From CAYILR01 sp964364175 (GTDB lineage Bacteria; Bdellovibrionota; UBA1018), in NCBI GenBank assembly GCA_964364175.1, contig CAYILR010000005.1, forward strand, positions 59,082-123,081: a DNA stretch of 64,000 nucleotides. Reading direction: 5' to 3'. A model generated the notes under the pieces. That model had not been told where the DNA came from. It did not search any database and saw nothing but the letters and a program-made list of their open reading frames with translations. The position numbers and the translations under genes are program-made. Below are positions 1 through 9,027 of this stretch, one piece after another. Within the stretch, counting starts at the first letter, position 1, and each line of letters starts with the position of its first letter.

Positions 1-1
1 T

Positions 2-301
2 GTGTATGAAAAGCTAGGGGAATTTTTCGAAGCTGCTCATCGTATATTGCCTCGGTGGGGGTTTTCAACCTCGGGATTGAGCGGAATGATTCGGCGCTGG
101 CAGGGGCGTTGGGTGCCATCGGATCAGATCATTGAGCAGTATCTGAGCGAAGGGCATATGCGCGGGATATTGCTGGAGCGTTCGAAACTGATGGAGATCA
201 GCGCAAGGATTCCATCTTCCGAACGAGTTGATCATAGAGATCGATGGGGAAGTAGAGATAGCGCTGAACCAGTGGGTCTTCTGATGCGTAGAAAAGGTTA
301 G
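2..301 (+). CDS. possible 3' end of a gene cut by the window edge
   Basis: An open frame enters from the left edge and runs to a stop at 301; the first usable codon in the window is GTG at 2. The first ~60 codons look coding (acidic/basic alternation, W-rich RRWQGRW segment), but the last ~35 lie antisense to the end of the next gene. I do not recognise a family. It could equally be a chance frame; bases 1-197 hold nothing else. Confidence 0.35.
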   Translation: MYEKLGEFFEAAHRILPRWGFSTSGLSGMIRRWQGRWVPSDQIIEQYLSEGHMRGILLERSKLMEISARIPSSERVDHRDRWGSRDSAEPVGLLMRRKG

Positions 302-1439
302 TGAATCGATTATTCAAATCGATGATGTTGTGGGGAGCGTTGACGAATTGAATCACCTTCAGAGCCCGTTTGAACCACTCCGCTTTGACGAAGCGATTGA
401 TCCCCACCAAGAAACTCACGCCGTTGCAGAACGTGTTCATTCGATCGCTGCAGCTAATGCAAGTCCAGCGGATGGGATGAACCTGGCAAACTGAAAAATA
501 GGGTTCGTCACTCCACTGTCCACATGTCGTGAAATTCAGAATGATGTTGTTGAGCAGGCGCTCTTGAATTTCGGCATAAGAAATAATGACAGACGCAGGT
601 TTTTCACCGAATCGCTGAACGGTTTCTGTAGAGGTGTTGCCCGCAAGGTGAGCCTTCTCTGTCATTGTATTTTCTGCTTCTTGTATGGGGTCGTTTGAGA
701 AAAAGTTGGTGATCCAGCCTTTGACTTTTTTATAAACTAAGACTGGAAATTGTACGACGGTCTTGATTGCGGACCAAAGACTGGTCAGATCTTGCCATAC
801 GGATCGCAAGAGAGACGAATAGATCTCTGTCATGCAATCCGAATTTCTGGGTGACAGGCAACTAGGTCGCTCCTCAGGAAGGATGGAAGGTATTGGATTT
901 GGATTTCTTTCGGATGCTTCAATTTCCTTCATTTCGCTTCGAATTTTTGAGGCGATGCCGGGACCGATGACCCACATCCCCAGCGTACCTATGCTGAGCA
1001 GGGTTCTCAAAAAATTGCATCCGATCTCTTTGGAACATTGTGCGGCTGAGTTGAGAAATTTTTCTGGAACTCCCCCGCAGTAATGCACATTCAAAATCTT
1101 GAGTATGGCATCTGAGGAGGTCACATCAGAAAAAGGAGGTGGCTTGTGTGGATCCAAAGGCAGGAAAATAGGTCCCACACCAAAAAAAGAGCAATCAAAA
1201 GTCCTATGGGTATTGATGGTTTCCGAAGTGTTCCCGCTGATATTGATATAAAATTGCAGCTGGTCGATCATGTCGATTCGGGTCTGATGAATTCGGATAT
1301 ATCGTTCATCGTTGCAGGATTTTTCGAGCATAGCTAACATGATTTTGTCGTCATCGGTGTAAGGGGTGTACTCATCCGTCGCTGCCAGAGCGCCAGTGTT
1401 GAGAAAAGCCAGGATGAGGGGGATGAGATAAAAAATCAT
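198..1439 (-). CDS. secreted protein of unknown function with a membrane-like segment
   Basis: 413 residues. The N-terminus is a signal peptide (hydrophobic MIFYLIPLILAFLNTGALA, likely cleaved near residue 19). A second hydrophobic stretch lies near residues 143-163 (LRTLLSIGTLGMWVIGPGIA). About ten cysteines are scattered through the mature part, including paired CISC-type spacing near residue 325, which suggests disulfides in the periplasm. No family recognised. Its start overlaps the stop of the upstream gene by four bases (ATGA at 1436-1439), so it is translationally coupled to the DcrB/PsbP-like gene and probably belongs to one operon with the hydrolase lipoprotein at 1983-3248. Confidence 0.8.
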   Translation of the reverse strand: MIFYLIPLILAFLNTGALAATDEYTPYTDDDKIMLAMLEKSCNDERYIRIHQTRIDMIDQLQFYINISGNTSETINTHRTFDCSFFGVGPIFLPLDPHKPPPFSDVTSSDAILKILNVHYCGGVPEKFLNSAAQCSKEIGCNFLRTLLSIGTLGMWVIGPGIASKIRSEMKEIEASERNPNPIPSILPEERPSCLSPRNSDCMTEIYSSLLRSVWQDLTSLWSAIKTVVQFPVLVYKKVKGWITNFFSNDPIQEAENTMTEKAHLAGNTSTETVQRFGEKPASVIISYAEIQERLLNNIILNFTTCGQWSDEPYFSVCQVHPIRWTCISCSDRMNTFCNGVSFLVGINRFVKAEWFKRALKVIQFVNAPHNIIDLNNRFTNLFYASEDPLVQRYLYFPIDLYDQLVRKMESLR

Positions 1440-1972
1440 AAAAATCGGAGTGTATTCACTATTTGGATTTGTTGAGCGTAATCTGCTGAATGATCGGATT
1501 TAACCAAAATTTTCAGATAATAACACTTGAGGTTTTTTACCAATAAGAGCGTGTAGTCTTTGTATTTTATTCCTGACAGTTCGTACTCTACACCATATTG
1601 ATGTACTGTGATTTGATGGGGTGTTGTAAAGGTTTTGTACTCTTCTTGTCCGAGTATTTTCGCGCCCGATTTTTTGGCCCACTCGGACTTAAGACGCATG
1701 AAATTGGATTTTTCTTCTATGAAATCATTTGCCACAGAGACATTATTGGGCACGCTGATGGGCTCTGGCGTCATGCTGAGGACGCTGCGAAATCCACCAG
1801 TGTCCGGCTTGCTGAGGACCATCAACGGAACGCCGTAAAGATCCTCTGTAGCTTGCCACTGCTTGGGGTACGAAAAAGTAGCTTTACCGCTTTTGTAAAT
1901 TTCGAGCGTTGGAGTGCCAGCAGATGTCAGGTAAAACGCGCACAGTGCAAAAACGTGTCTTCTGCTAGTCAT
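1436..1972 (-). CDS. secreted PsbP/DcrB-like small protein
   Basis: 178 residues from the ATG at 1972, preferred to an ATG at 2020 because a good Shine-Dalgarno (GAAGGAAG) precedes it and the product then begins with a signal peptide (MTSRRHVFALCAFYLTSAGTP). The mature part has the look of the PsbP/DcrB fold: an opening FSYPKQW strand followed by alternating beta segments (VPLMVLSKPD, RSVLSMTPEP, YTLLLVKNLKCYYLKILV). The family assignment rests on this pattern only. It lies in an operon between the hydrolase lipoprotein (10 bases upstream) and the secreted protein at 198-1439 (4-base overlap). Confidence 0.72.
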   Translation of the reverse strand: MTSRRHVFALCAFYLTSAGTPTLEIYKSGKATFSYPKQWQATEDLYGVPLMVLSKPDTGGFRSVLSMTPEPISVPNNVSVANDFIEEKSNFMRLKSEWAKKSGAKILGQEEYKTFTTPHQITVHQYGVEYELSGIKYKDYTLLLVKNLKCYYLKILVKSDHSADYAQQIQIVNTLRFL

Positions 1973-1982
1973 ACTTCCTTCT

Positions 1983-3248
1983 TCAAGAGTTTGGATCAAC
2001 GCGCTTTCTGTTAATGCCATCGCGAACGAAATTTAATACATCCTTGAGCTGGGTCGCTAAATCAAAATGCCCTTCAGGCGGAGGATGGCCTCCATTCGTG
2101 AGTTCGTATGCTTCCACAACGCCGGAGAGTAGGGGTTTTCCGTAGTAATTAAAATTATATGTTTTCAAATCTGATGTGCCGATGGGCGATGGCAGGTTTT
2201 TGCCAATATTCCCGTGAAGCATATATTGCAATGAGGTAGGTACGACATTGTCTCCGATGGTGATCGCCTGAGAGATTCGATTGGGATGGATATAGCTCAC
2301 GAGCTCCAATGGATCCATGAACCAAAACTGCTTTATAACCGCCCGAAATGCTTCTTTTCCAGGCACGAACCGATTGTTTTTGTACTGATAGTTTCGGTAG
2401 GCGATGACGCTGGTTTCTTCGGATTCGGTGAGCAAGTCAGGGAGGCCGCCTCCGCCCATGATGATCGCCCCTTTTTTCACGCGGGGTTCGGAAGCTATGA
2501 AATAGGGCATGCGGATGGCTCCCAAAGAAACTCCCATGGCATAGATTTGATTGGGGTCAAGCTTAGGTATCACTTCGTGCAACGTGATGATGGGGAAGTA
2601 TTTGTTCATTTTGTCAATCACTAGGCTGAGTGTTTGTCGAATCGAGAGAGTGTTGCGGACAAAGAAATTGTTCAAGTCAACCATCAACTGATCAGGGCTG
2701 GATGGCAGCATGTCAGGATATACCATCAATGTTGAAAATCCATTTTTTGCTAAATAAGCGCCAATGGTTCTTTCTAATATGGTGCTCTTGCTGCCTAAGG
2801 ACGGTAGGTACACAACCAAAGGCGCCTCAAAACCCAGAGTTTTTTTTGTCAAATACAGTTCTGCTATGATTTTGTGGCGTCCAGAGACAGGATCTTCCGC
2901 CGGAGCTTTACCATAAAATTTGTTGAGATTTCTGGGATTGCCAGTGGTTTTGACCACATAGATCGGATCTTGCGCGAGGATTTCCGCAGAGATGACGATG
3001 TATTCTTTTTCGTTGGTCAGCAGATCGAAATTAGTCAGAACGGCATTGGGAGTGTATTGGAAGAAGTCCGAAATCTCAGTGGGCAGGTTGGGATCGGTGA
3101 GAGGAGCTGTTGTGTAAGGTTCCGAATTGATCATTGAGATTGTCAAAAGTTTCTGAACATCAGTCATTTTGTCCAAGCCATTATTGATGACGCAAGAAGC
3201 GAAAATAAGGGGTAGCATTGCAAGCGCGGAAAAATACCTGAGTTTCAT
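1983..3248 (-). CDS. alpha/beta-hydrolase lipoprotein
   Basis: 421 residues. The signal peptide ends in a lipobox (IFASC, Cys19), so the protein should be membrane-anchored. The body is an alpha/beta hydrolase: nucleophile elbow GVSLG (Ser241), probable acid Asp333 (IGDNVV) and catalytic His394 (PEGHFD), with an oxyanion strand around LVVYLPSLGSKS. Substrate unknown; an esterase, lipase or thioesterase acting in the envelope is plausible. It is clearly paralogous to the lipoprotein at 17156-18310 (shared NxYPD, RNT(L/I)(S/A)I, GVSLG/GISLGxxR, EPR, GGxxLPDLL/GGADLSSV and GHFD(L/I)A blocks). First gene of a three-gene minus-strand operon; divergent from 3344-4486. Confidence 0.85.
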   Translation of the reverse strand: MKLRYFSALAMLPLIFASCVINNGLDKMTDVQKLLTISMINSEPYTTAPLTDPNLPTEISDFFQYTPNAVLTNFDLLTNEKEYIVISAEILAQDPIYVVKTTGNPRNLNKFYGKAPAEDPVSGRHKIIAELYLTKKTLGFEAPLVVYLPSLGSKSTILERTIGAYLAKNGFSTLMVYPDMLPSSPDQLMVDLNNFFVRNTLSIRQTLSLVIDKMNKYFPIITLHEVIPKLDPNQIYAMGVSLGAIRMPYFIASEPRVKKGAIIMGGGGLPDLLTESEETSVIAYRNYQYKNNRFVPGKEAFRAVIKQFWFMDPLELVSYIHPNRISQAITIGDNVVPTSLQYMLHGNIGKNLPSPIGTSDLKTYNFNYYGKPLLSGVVEAYELTNGGHPPPEGHFDLATQLKDVLNFVRDGINRKRVDPNS

Positions 3249-3343
3249 GGCCAGTTATATACATTTTATATATTGAAATAACAATGAATATTAGCTGGGT
3301 TGATATTTATTACACATTTTTATTGATTAAATAACTTCGGTTG

Positions 3344-4486
3344 ATGTATACATGTCCCACGTATTGGAATGGACGGTTCACAGTGATATGCAAAAAAAAT
3401 ATATGGATTAGTGTCGCATTGACGCTTTTGTTGGGCTCAGCGTGCAGGAATGCTGAGGACCAGTCAGAGCAGATCAATATTCTTCCCATCACGCCTGAAC
3501 AGCGGGAATTATTATTGGCCATGCGCGATTTGATTTTGCCTCTTTCGAGGAAGGCAAAATCGGGGATAGCCGCAAAAGATGCCCCCCCCTCTGATACTGA
3601 CGATGGTGATTTTGATTCTTTGCTTTTTGCAGGACTTCTCTGTTTTAGCGGTGAAAATGATCAATGTGACGCGGTCAAAAGAAGCCAGTCTTTTGAGGGA
3701 CGGATGTGGCGAAGTCCAGAGCGGGCTGAAAAACGAATTTATGTCAAGGAAGAGGGGCATACATTCAGCCGGGACATGGGCATGGGGGTCATGGCCTATT
3801 TGGTGAAAACTCGGGATGGGGTTTTAGCCACCCGTTGGAGGGATTACATTCTCACCAACAAGAAAAGACATCCATTGGATGTTACTAATAGTGGTGCATA
3901 TTTCAGTCCTTATTGGTTTTGTACCGAGTATCCCAACATTAAAGTTTTGACCGCGGAGGCAGTGGATGATCGGTGCAATATGACTGCGCAATTCGCGACC
4001 CTGTTCAATAGTGTTTGGAAATTTATGTTTGGCTCTGGGGATAGCGTTCTGCTGGAGAGAACCGCAGAGAGTCCATTTGATTATTGGGAAATGGAGAGTC
4101 TGTCGGTTCGCACTTCTCCAGTGGATTACAATCTACACCTGAGAGCGGTTGGTCTCATGCTTTGGAAAGAGATGGATAGCAAAAACTACCTGGATCACGG
4201 GAAGGTTTATAAGTTGTTTGCCGAACGAGATCCAGAGAATCCATTTTTTCAGTATTTGGGTGGCAATCATTTCATGGCTGCCAACGCTGTGTTGGGTTTA
4301 GTGACTGGAGCTATTTCTAAAGGTGTATGGCCACTTCCAGATGGACGTTTATTTAATCATTACAGGTATGTTTGGACCTTCGAAAGGCATGAATTGAGCA
4401 GGACAGTTGCTACGACTACATTCTGGGAATATGTTTTTTTAATTAATTTATTAGTGAGGGATTATGACCGCGCGTATTTGTTTTAA
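3344..4486 (+). CDS. lipoprotein of unknown function
   Basis: About 380 residues, ending just inside the next gene (23-base overlap at 4464-4486). A hydrophobic segment with lipobox LLLGSAC marks a lipoprotein. The start is uncertain: ATG 3344 gives a long 36-residue leader, while GTG 3383 gives a compact lipoprotein signal (ICKKNIWISVALTLLLGSAC) and may be the true start. The mature part contains conserved-looking blocks (FSRDMGMGVMAYL, RWRDYI, LHLRAVGLMLW, GGNHFMAANAVLGL), reminiscent of helical-barrel enzymes, but I do not recognise the family. Probably co-transcribed with the next two secreted proteins. Confidence 0.78.
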   Translation: MYTCPTYWNGRFTVICKKNIWISVALTLLLGSACRNAEDQSEQINILPITPEQRELLLAMRDLILPLSRKAKSGIAAKDAPPSDTDDGDFDSLLFAGLLCFSGENDQCDAVKRSQSFEGRMWRSPERAEKRIYVKEEGHTFSRDMGMGVMAYLVKTRDGVLATRWRDYILTNKKRHPLDVTNSGAYFSPYWFCTEYPNIKVLTAEAVDDRCNMTAQFATLFNSVWKFMFGSGDSVLLERTAESPFDYWEMESLSVRTSPVDYNLHLRAVGLMLWKEMDSKNYLDHGKVYKLFAERDPENPFFQYLGGNHFMAANAVLGLVTGAISKGVWPLPDGRLFNHYRYVWTFERHELSRTVATTTFWEYVFLINLLVRDYDRAYLF

Positions 4487-5132
4487 ATTGTTTTTTGGAT
4501 TTTTTATTGCGGGTGGAGTTTCTCTTGCTCAGGCAGCTGACAGCGAGATTTCTCGGCTTGAGATTTCTCGGTTGTTGATGAGCACACAAGTAAAAGTGGA
4601 GACAGCGCCCCCAGAGGGACCTGTTGATTTGAAGGAAATACTGAAACGCCATGCAAGGTCGTTTCCTGCAGGAATTTTGCAGAGGCTCACCCAGACTGGC
4701 GCTACAGTTTTTTACAAGGATGGTTCTCGGGTAGGCGCTTCGGGCACCCTAGTGATCACGTTAAACCCTGGTCAAAATTTGGATTTGGGGTCAGCCTCAT
4801 CCCAGCGGATTTTTAAACTTGAGCCAATTCAGCCGACGGAAAAGTCGGTTATTACCATTCGTTCTGTGAGGATAATGGCACAGGGTGGAATACCTAAATT
4901 GTTTTTTGGAAATGTTGAGTTGAGCAATCTGAAGCTTCGTTTTTTTAGCACACAGATTTTAGAAAAAAAATTGGTGGGAGCATTTTTCGATCTGGGTGAA
5001 GGAATCGCAAGGCTTGTCCCGGGCGTGTTGAGCCAAGTATTTCAGGGAGAGATTTCTCCAATTGGTTTTTCCACACATTGGGGAAGCAGAACTCATGGGT
5101 TCTACTCCAAACGGCATTTTTTGTTTATTTAG
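4464..5132 (+). CDS. secreted protein of unknown function
   Basis: 222 residues with a clear signal peptide (hydrophobic core LFFGFFIAGGVSLAQAA, cleavage near residue 25). The mature part is beta-rich with basic segments (SQRIFKLEPIQPTEKSVITIRSVRIM) and a C-terminus ending in Phe-Ile. No catalytic motif seen. Overlaps the upstream lipoprotein gene by 23 bases and precedes the SGNH lipoprotein gene by 12, so the three form a likely operon. Confidence 0.75.
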   Translation: MTARICFKLFFGFFIAGGVSLAQAADSEISRLEISRLLMSTQVKVETAPPEGPVDLKEILKRHARSFPAGILQRLTQTGATVFYKDGSRVGASGTLVITLNPGQNLDLGSASSQRIFKLEPIQPTEKSVITIRSVRIMAQGGIPKLFFGNVELSNLKLRFFSTQILEKKLVGAFFDLGEGIARLVPGVLSQVFQGEISPIGFSTHWGSRTHGFYSKRHFLFI

Positions 5133-5144
5133 AGGTTTGATTTT

Positions 5145-5996
5145 ATGAAAATGGAAATTTACTTAGTTTCGTTGCTGGTATGGATATTGTCGGCTTGTAA
5201 CGCTGTAGATACGGGGGACAAGAAGCTGGATCAGCATATTTTGGATTTGATGAAATACTCCGCGCTGTGTGCGCCTATGATGCCGAATCCGATGACTGTT
5301 TTGCTTCAAGAGCTGTCTCAAGAAAGCAAATTGGACCGAGCCAAAAAAAGGGTGAATGTTTTTGAAAGTGCAAATCTGAACAACGCTTCAAAAAAAATGA
5401 AAGATTTTATTGAAGGCACGCTGAATGATACGAAGGAGTACGAAAATATCATCATTGGGGATTCCACGATGCAAGGCAATACAACTCAGTTGCCAGGTGT
5501 TTTTTATGATCCGAAACGGACGCAACCGGTTGCTGTGGCTGGAAATCGGTTGTGTGATATTTTAGGTCAGTTGGATATCATTCGTTCCAATCATCCCAAG
5601 GCCATTATCGCTGGGACGATGGGCGGGAATGATTTAGGTATGGGAGCGGATGTGAGTTACATCATCGAACATGGAATCGCGCTCTATGCTGAATTGAGAC
5701 GCAGGTTTCCGGATGCGTATTTGGTGTTTGTAGCTGTGCATCCCACGAAGAATGTCTATGCGAACGCTAATAAGGGGCAAACCAATTCAGCCCTACGCGA
5801 TTTCATCACGAAAGATCCCCATACATGTTGGTATGATCCCATGGAGATTTTTGGTGTGGGCGAGGGCGAATCAGCGCCTGATGAGCTCATGCTGGATGCG
5901 GTTCATTACCATCCTGGAACAGTGGGAATGAGTATCAAGCTGAATCTCTATTCACATTGCATTGATTATCAAACGCGCTCTGGGGTGACTTTTTAG
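5145..5996 (+). CDS. SGNH/GDSL-family hydrolase lipoprotein
   Basis: 283 residues. Lipobox LSAC (Cys18) predicts a lipid anchor. SGNH blocks are in order: block I GDSTMQ (Ser107), block III GGNDLG (Asn162), block V DAVHYHP (Asp251, His254). Block II Gly is probably in VAVAGN. SGNH enzymes hydrolyse esters of lipids or remove O-acetyl groups from glycans; the substrate here is not evident. Last gene of a secreted-protein operon, converging on the Fur-family gene with only 17 bases between stop codons. A second SGNH protein lies at 52118-53083. Confidence 0.85.
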   Translation: MKMEIYLVSLLVWILSACNAVDTGDKKLDQHILDLMKYSALCAPMMPNPMTVLLQELSQESKLDRAKKRVNVFESANLNNASKKMKDFIEGTLNDTKEYENIIIGDSTMQGNTTQLPGVFYDPKRTQPVAVAGNRLCDILGQLDIIRSNHPKAIIAGTMGGNDLGMGADVSYIIEHGIALYAELRRRFPDAYLVFVAVHPTKNVYANANKGQTNSALRDFITKDPHTCWYDPMEIFGVGEGESAPDELMLDAVHYHPGTVGMSIKLNLYSHCIDYQTRSGVTF

Positions 5997-6013
5997 GTCT
6001 GACATACGCCAAT

Positions 6014-6502
6014 TTATTTTTTTCGGTATTTGCAATGGGCATAAATCACATGCCGGTGGCGAGAGGGAACAAACCCCATTTTTTCCGCGGTTTTTTCCTG
6101 CAGATCTTCGATTTCTTCTTCATGAAATTCAAAAATCGCATCACAATCGAGGCACACAATGTGGTCATGGTGTTGCTCGTTCTCCGCTTCGTACACCGCT
6201 TGGCCTGAGTCATTGGACAGACTCTCACGAACGATTCCCGCCTGCACCAAAACAGGGACATTGCGATAAACAGTCGCAACGCCAATTTTTGGAAATCGGT
6301 CTTGAACTTCCTTCACCAGTTCGGGGAGCGTGAAATGCCTTTCGTGGTCTGAAAAAATTACCTGGGCGATTTTCTCACGAGCTTCGCTGCGATTGAGCTC
6401 TTCGTGACTTTGGAACGATTCGAGCTTTTTCACCCAGGAAGAATTTTTATTTTTTCCGTGAGAATGAGTAGGAAGTGTTCGTCCGCAAGGAAGCTTAGGC
6501 AT
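6014..6502 (-). CDS. Fur-family metal-responsive repressor (atypical Zn site)
   Basis: 162 residues. An N-terminal winged helix (FTLPELVKEVQDRFPKIGVATVYRNVPVLVQAGIV) is followed by the Fur dimerisation domain with HHDHIVCLDC (Cys117, Cys120) and FEFHEEEIE metal ligands. The last Zn knuckle is incomplete: a single Cys157 in YAHCKYRKK, then the protein ends, so the usual second CxxC/CxxxxC is missing. A 30-residue Lys/His-rich N-terminal extension precedes the domain, and a later start is possible. Its first codons overlap the end of pgi by 8 bases, so it is last in the acyl-CoA dehydrogenase-pgi-fur operon. Could be Fur-, PerR- or Zur-like. Confidence 0.88.
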   Translation of the reverse strand: MPKLPCGRTLPTHSHGKNKNSSWVKKLESFQSHEELNRSEAREKIAQVIFSDHERHFTLPELVKEVQDRFPKIGVATVYRNVPVLVQAGIVRESLSNDSGQAVYEAENEQHHDHIVCLDCDAIFEFHEEEIEDLQEKTAEKMGFVPSRHRHVIYAHCKYRKK

Positions 6503-7793
6503 GATCGAGAGATTCCTTGATGTAGATTTTCCCTTCCTCCACGCCGGGTTGGTCGAACGGATTCACATTCCAAAGTGTGCCAGTGATGGCGGTGAGGACG
6601 GACCAGGTAAAATACAGTGCACCCAGATTGCGTTCATCCAGCGTATCGATTTTCCAGCTAATATGCGGACGAGATTGGCGAGAAAGCACTTTGGCGATGG
6701 CCTGGTACTCGATTCGCAGCAAGTCATGCAGGGTGTGGCCTTCGAGTTGTTGAAACGAGGTCAGCACGCCTGTTTTTCCGGACATGATATTTTTTGGGAT
6801 TTTGATGGGATCAGCGACCTGATCGACAGTGACGAACCAGGTGATTTTGTCGTCGGGACCATCTCGAAGCAATTGCAGGATGCTGTGCTGGTCGGTTGCG
6901 CCAAGAGCTGCGATGGGGGTGAATCCTTTTTTGTCTTTGCCTAGGCTCTCGCCCCAAAGTTGGGCGAACCAGCTTCCGATGGATCTGAGGCGCGTCGAGT
7001 AAGGCATGCAAACATGAATGGGACGTTTTTCGAAATTTTGAATGAACTCAGTTCCGAGAATGAAAAGTGGATTTTTTTCGAGGGGAGTTTTCTCCATCCA
7101 CTCCCGAACTTCTTGCGCACCTTTGAGGAATTCTGAAACCGAAAGTCCTGCAAGGGCTGCGGGTAGGAGGCCAACTGGCGAAAAAATGCTGAATCTTCCT
7201 CCGATCGAAGGGTGAATCGGAAGGCTCTGGATTCCGGTTTTGCGCACGTACTCTCGCAGATCGCCTTTTTCGGGATCGGTGAGCGCAATCATTTGTTGGT
7301 GGATGCGGCTGGTGCCCAACCATTCCTGTACCACCAGCATTTGTGCAATCGTTTCGAAGGTCGTTCCGGATTTGGTGACGACTAGAACTAGCGTAGTAGC
7401 TGGATCGAGTTCTTGGAGGAGTGTTCCGCATTCGACTGCATCCGGATTTTCGAGGAAGTGAAATCGAATGGGATTTTTGCAACGTTCTTTTAAAGCCGAG
7501 AGCATGCTGATCGGGCCCAGTGCGCTACCGCCGATTCCAAGAATGAGGCAATCTTTGAAGTCGCTGGATTCGAGAATCTTCCTGGCCAGAGTCTGGCTTT
7601 CTTCGGCTACAGAAAGTGCTGGAGTGATGGGGGCATCGTAAAAGCCGACCTCGCCGGATTTGAATCGAGCACGGAGAGCTTCCCATGCTCGGTGGCACTC
7701 ATCCAAATCGGGTTTGTGAGAGCGAAAGTTGACGAGGTTTCCCCAGTCGACGGTGATGGGTGAGTGTCCAAGACGACTTGCAGTTGCGCTCAT
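6495..7793 (-). CDS. pgi: glucose-6-phosphate isomerase
   Basis: 432 residues, matching the short (Bacillus-type, ~450) class of phosphoglucose isomerases rather than the ~550-residue enterobacterial form. It interconverts glucose-6-phosphate and fructose-6-phosphate in the cytoplasm. Visible motifs: LGIGGSALGP, the SIS-type phosphate-binding VVTKSGTTFET, and the family signature GGRFSIFSPVGLLPAALAG; the C-terminal lysine-containing segment is near FDQPGVEEGK. The start overlaps the stop of the acyl-CoA dehydrogenase by 4 bases, and its end overlaps the Fur gene by 8, indicating translational coupling of all three. Confidence 0.95.
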   Translation of the reverse strand: MSATASRLGHSPITVDWGNLVNFRSHKPDLDECHRAWEALRARFKSGEVGFYDAPITPALSVAEESQTLARKILESSDFKDCLILGIGGSALGPISMLSALKERCKNPIRFHFLENPDAVECGTLLQELDPATTLVLVVTKSGTTFETIAQMLVVQEWLGTSRIHQQMIALTDPEKGDLREYVRKTGIQSLPIHPSIGGRFSIFSPVGLLPAALAGLSVSEFLKGAQEVREWMEKTPLEKNPLFILGTEFIQNFEKRPIHVCMPYSTRLRSIGSWFAQLWGESLGKDKKGFTPIAALGATDQHSILQLLRDGPDDKITWFVTVDQVADPIKIPKNIMSGKTGVLTSFQQLEGHTLHDLLRIEYQAIAKVLSRQSRPHISWKIDTLDERNLGALYFTWSVLTAITGTLWNVNPFDQPGVEEGKIYIKESLDHA

Positions 7794-8947
7794 TGTGGAG
7801 ATACTCCCAGGGATTTTCCGATGATCAGTCTTTGGACTTGGTTAGTGCCTTCGACGATTTGCATGACTTTGGCCTCGCGCATGTATCGCTCGAGTGGGAA
7901 TTCTTGCGTGTAACCCGCACCGCCCAAGACCTGCACGGCGTCGGTCGTGACCTTCATCGTGGTGTCGGTGGCAAAAAGTTTGGCCATCGCGGCTTGGAGG
8001 GAGAAGGGTTTTCCGTGATCCTTCAACCAGGCGGCTTGGCGGACCAGAAGCTTCGAGGCTTCAAGTTGCGTGGCCATGTCGGCGAGCATGAAACTCACAC
8101 CTTGGAATTCAATGATGGGTTTGCCGAATTGCTCGCGCTGAGATGCGTACTTTGCAGCAACTTCCATTGCACCCAGGCCGATGCCCAGAGCTCCAGCGCC
8201 AATCGTGATTCGGCCGCTGTCGAGTGCAGTCATCGCGACTTTGAAGCCCTCTCCTTCACGGCCAATGAGGTTTTCTGCAGGGATGCGCATGTTTTCGAAG
8301 ACGAGCTCCATCGTGTGCGAGGTGTGGCAGCCCATTTTTTTCTCGCGCTTGCCGTATTTGAATCCGGGTGTGCCTTTTTCGACGATAAAAGAGCTGACAC
8401 CTTTGGGGCCGGGGCCGCCCGTGCGTGCCATCAAGATCAGGGTATCCGCGTAGTCCCCTTGGGTGATCCACATTTTGGTGCCGTTGATGATGTAGTGATC
8501 GCCGTCTTTGCGAGCAGTCGTGCGCAAGCTGCCGGCGTCGGAGCCTGAGGTGGATTCCGAGAGACCGAACGCGCCGATCGCGTGACCTGCTGCCAGCGGT
8601 GGAATGTATTTTTTCTTTTGAGCTTCGTTGCCGAAGAGGTTGAGAATGATTTGTGGAAGTCCGGTGACCGCGATGCTGATCGCGTAGCCCATGTTGACCT
8701 TGGCGATTTCTTCCATGACGACGATGTATTCTTGGTAGCCCAAACCCGCGCCACCGTACTCCTCAGGCACAGGAATTCCAGTCAGGCCCAGTTCACCCAT
8801 TTTTTGGATGATCTCGGGGCGGAAGCGTTCCGCGTGCTCGTCCTCCTCGATCAGGGGGCGGAGCTCTTTCTCAGCAAACTTGCGTGCGAGGTCGCGGAGT
8901 TCAGCTTGGACAGGGGTATCCATACAAAGGGATTCGGGTGTGCTCAT
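7790..8947 (-). CDS. acyl-CoA dehydrogenase (short/medium-chain type)
   Basis: 385 residues from ATG 8947; a TTG at 8965 is also in frame. FAD-dependent alpha,beta-dehydrogenation of acyl-CoA, passing electrons to ETF. Motifs: AFGLSESTSGSDAGS and KMWITQGDYAD (FAD/substrate binding), YASQREQFGKPI, VLGGAGYTQEFPLERYMREAK. The catalytic base is in the classical position, Glu366 in IVEGTNQVQR, as in short- and medium-chain dehydrogenases; the alternative position (LDSGRIT) carries Gly. First gene of the operon with pgi and the Fur-family gene. Exact chain length unknown (butyryl- or glutaryl-type possible). Confidence 0.92.
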   Translation of the reverse strand: MSTPESLCMDTPVQAELRDLARKFAEKELRPLIEEDEHAERFRPEIIQKMGELGLTGIPVPEEYGGAGLGYQEYIVVMEEIAKVNMGYAISIAVTGLPQIILNLFGNEAQKKKYIPPLAAGHAIGAFGLSESTSGSDAGSLRTTARKDGDHYIINGTKMWITQGDYADTLILMARTGGPGPKGVSSFIVEKGTPGFKYGKREKKMGCHTSHTMELVFENMRIPAENLIGREGEGFKVAMTALDSGRITIGAGALGIGLGAMEVAAKYASQREQFGKPIIEFQGVSFMLADMATQLEASKLLVRQAAWLKDHGKPFSLQAAMAKLFATDTTMKVTTDAVQVLGGAGYTQEFPLERYMREAKVMQIVEGTNQVQRLIIGKSLGVSPQ

Positions 8948-9027
8948 GGGGTGAGATGAACACAAATTGTGGGAAAAGTTAAGGGGGGAGTGGAGGCGGG
9001 GAGTAGCAAGTCGGTTTGCTCAGAGAG

